Source: Arthrobacter sp. Marseille-P9274 (GTDB lineage: Bacteria; Actinomycetota; Actinomycetes; Actinomycetales; Micrococcaceae). From it: a DNA stretch of 64,000 bases. Of this stretch, positions 62,808-64,000 are shown in pieces; the first letter of the stretch is position 1; each line of letters opens with the position of its first letter. Both the position numbers and the translations under genes were made by a program. The DNA lies in contig NZ_CAMPOV010000001.1 of NCBI RefSeq assembly GCF_946892675.1, positions 966,033 to 1,030,032 on the forward strand, given 5' to 3'. Under the pieces are notes generated by a model, which searched no databases, was not told the DNA's origin, and saw nothing but the letters and a program-made list of their open reading frames with translations.

Positions 62808-62836
62808 CCGGCAGGCAAGCCTGGCGGCGGTGCCGG
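62808..62836 (+). promoter_or_regulatory. hairpin in the pnp leader
   Basis: CCGGCA (62808-62813) pairs with TGCCGG (62831-62836) around an inner AGGC/GCCT stem, shortly before the pnp start. Leader hairpins cleaved by RNase III control pnp in other bacteria; whether this one does is unknown. Confidence 0.3.
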
Positions 62837-62871
62837 TTTCCTCCGCCACCACAGAAACGGAGGTGGCTCTC

Positions 62872-64000
62872 TTGGAGGGTCCCGAAATCCAGTTCTCCGA
62901 AGCCGTCATCGACAACGGCCGCTTCGGCCAGCGCGTCGTCCGGTTTGAAACCGGCCGCCTTGCGCAGCAGGCCGCCGGCTCCGCGATGGTCTACATCGAC
63001 GAAGACACCGCCCTGCTGTCGGCGACGACCGCCGGCAAGTCCCCGCGCGAAGGCTTCGACTTCTTCCCGCTGACCGTGGACGTCGAGGAGCGCATGTACG
63101 CTGCCGGCCGCATCCCCGGCTCCTTCTTCCGCCGCGAAGGGCGCCCGTCCACGGAAGCCATCCTGGCCTGCCGCCTGATGGACCGCCCGCTGCGCCCGGC
63201 CTTCGTCAAGGGCCTGCGCAACGAGGTGCAGATCGTCGTGACGGTACTGTCGATCAACCCGGACGTGCTCTACGACGTCGTTGCCATCAACGCTTCGTCC
63301 ATGTCCACCCAGCTGAGCGGCCTGCCCTTCTCCGGCCCGATCGGCGGCGTCCGCGTTGCCCTGGTCGAGGACCAGTGGGTCGCCTTCCCGAAGCACTCTG
63401 AGCTGGAACGCGCTGTCTTCAGCATGGTCGTGGCCGGACGTGTGGTCTCCGACGCCAATGGCGACGACGTCGCCATCATGATGGTCGAGGCCGAAGCCAC
63501 CGACAACGCCTGGAACCTGATCAAGGACGAGGGCGCCACCGCGCCGACCGAAGAGGTCGTGGCAGAGGGCCTGGAGGCTGCCAAGCCGTTCATCCGCGCC
63601 CTGTGCGAGGCTCAGTCGGACCTCGCGGCCCGCGCCGCCAAGCCGACGGTCGAGTTCCCGGTCTTCAAGGACTACGAAGAGGACGCTTACGCCGCCGTCG
63701 AGTCCGCTGCTGCCAGCAAGCTGACGGAGATCTTCTCCATCGCCGACAAGCAGGCCCGCAACGACGCCGCCGACGAATTCAAGGCCGAGGTCCTGGCGCA
63801 GCTTGCCGGCTCCGAGGACTCCGCTTTCGCCGGCCGCGAGCGTGAGATCAGCGCCGCGTTCAACTCCGTCACCAAGCAGGTAGTCCGCCAGCGCATCCTG
63901 AAGGACCAGGTCCGCATCGACGGCCGCGGCCTGACGGACATCCGCAAGCTGACCGCCGAGGTCGAGGTGCTCCCGCGGGTGCACGGTTCCGCTATCTTCG
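62872..64000 (+). CDS. pnp: polyribonucleotide nucleotidyltransferase (3' end outside window)
   Basis: This phosphorolytic 3'-5' exoribonuclease acts in RNA decay. A TTG at 62872 with GGAGG eight bases upstream starts [19 protein letters not shown]; a GTG at 62863 is less likely. About 376 codons are visible before the window ends. The first RNase PH-like domain is complete ([28 protein letters not shown]-type block, [31 protein letters not shown]). The helical linker domain and the start of the second RNase PH domain ([16 protein letters not shown]) follow. Confidence 0.97.
   Translation, partial: MEGPEIQFSEAVIDNGRFGQRVVRFETGRLAQQAAGSAMVYIDEDTALLSATTAGKSPREGFDFFPLTVDVEERMYAAGRIPGSFFRREGRPSTEAILACRLMDRPLRPAFVKGLRNEVQIVVTVLSINPDVLYDVVAINASSMSTQLSGLPFSGPIGGVRVALVEDQWVAFPKHSELERAVFSMVVAGRVVSDANGDDVAIMMVEAEATDNAWNLIKDEGATAPTEEVVAEGLEAAKPFIRALCEAQSDLAARAAKPTVEFPVFKDYEEDAYAAVESAAASKLTEIFSIADKQARNDAADEFKAEVLAQLAGSEDSAFAGREREISAAFNSVTKQVVRQRILKDQVRIDGRGLTDIRKLTAEVEVLPRVHGSAIF

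Noticed and set aside
1-64000. CRISPR arrays, rRNA operons, insertion sequences, replication origin
   Set aside because: No regularly spaced repeats, no rRNA-like sequence, no transposase or terminal repeats and no DnaA-box cluster were seen.

Overview
The window is a GC-rich (roughly two thirds G+C), densely packed chromosomal segment from an actinobacterium. Gene order and protein style point to the Micrococcaceae (Arthrobacter-like), which is an inference. The supporting features are the actinobacterial block ispG / GNAT / proS / DUF4439 / rimP / nusA / ylxR / infB / rbfA / truB / ribF / rpsO / pnp, a GlyQS-type glycyl-tRNA synthetase, many GTG and TTG starts, an IF-2 with a long Pro/Gly/Arg-rich N-terminus, and tRNA genes without an encoded CCA end. 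It is mostly core genome. No rRNA, CRISPR array, transposase, integrase or intact prophage is visible.

Layout. 1-8.3 kb: a truncated YdcZ-type transporter, an alpha/beta hydrolase-like protein, glyS, an acetyltransferase, a YibE/F membrane protein, dus and dgt. 8.4-16.4 kb: dnaG with a repetitive linker, tRNA-Asn, a GH1 beta-glucosidase (minus), a holin-like membrane protein, a CDP-alcohol phosphatidyltransferase, a DMT transporter and a GT4 glycosyltransferase. 16.5-18.5 kb: a tRNA with CAT anticodon followed by a small, locally AT-richer accessory islet with an XRE regulator operon (minus) and a divergent membrane/coiled-coil protein gene (plus). 18.5-25.8 kb: a glutaryl-CoA dehydrogenase-like gene behind a promoter-operator, a degenerate M23 peptidase, then rpsB-tsf-pyrH-frr-cdsA and a DivIVA-repeat protein.

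25.8-31.9 kb: a LytS/LytTR two-component system with a DUF485-like/SSS-symporter pair downstream in its own operon and a second DUF485/ActP-MctC-like pair divergent from it. The shared control region carries three helically phased direct repeats and a CRP/GlxR-like site. 32-42 kb is an amino-acid and acyl-CoA catabolic neighbourhood: alanine dehydrogenase, an Lrp regulator, branched-chain 2-oxoacid dehydrogenase E1alpha/E1beta/E2 behind a perfect CRP/GlxR motif, a TetR regulator, an acyl-CoA dehydrogenase, a two-subunit 3-oxoacid CoA-transferase and a MaoC hydratase.

42-48 kb: the MEP isoprenoid genes dxr and ispG with the M50 protease, a secreted lipoprotein and a YciI protein. 48-64 kb: proS and the translation/transcription block (rimP, nusA, rnpM, infB, rbfA, truB, ribF, rpsO, pnp). 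pnp runs off the right edge.

The best candidates for something undescribed are (i) the two-component system with two transporter pairs and its phased repeats, (ii) the XRE/membrane-protein islet, (iii) a ladder of ATGA-overlapping mini-ORFs between rnpM and infB, and (iv) sharply placed operators in front of the glutaryl-CoA dehydrogenase-like and nucleoside deaminase genes. All functional statements are inferred from sequence reading; no database search was run.
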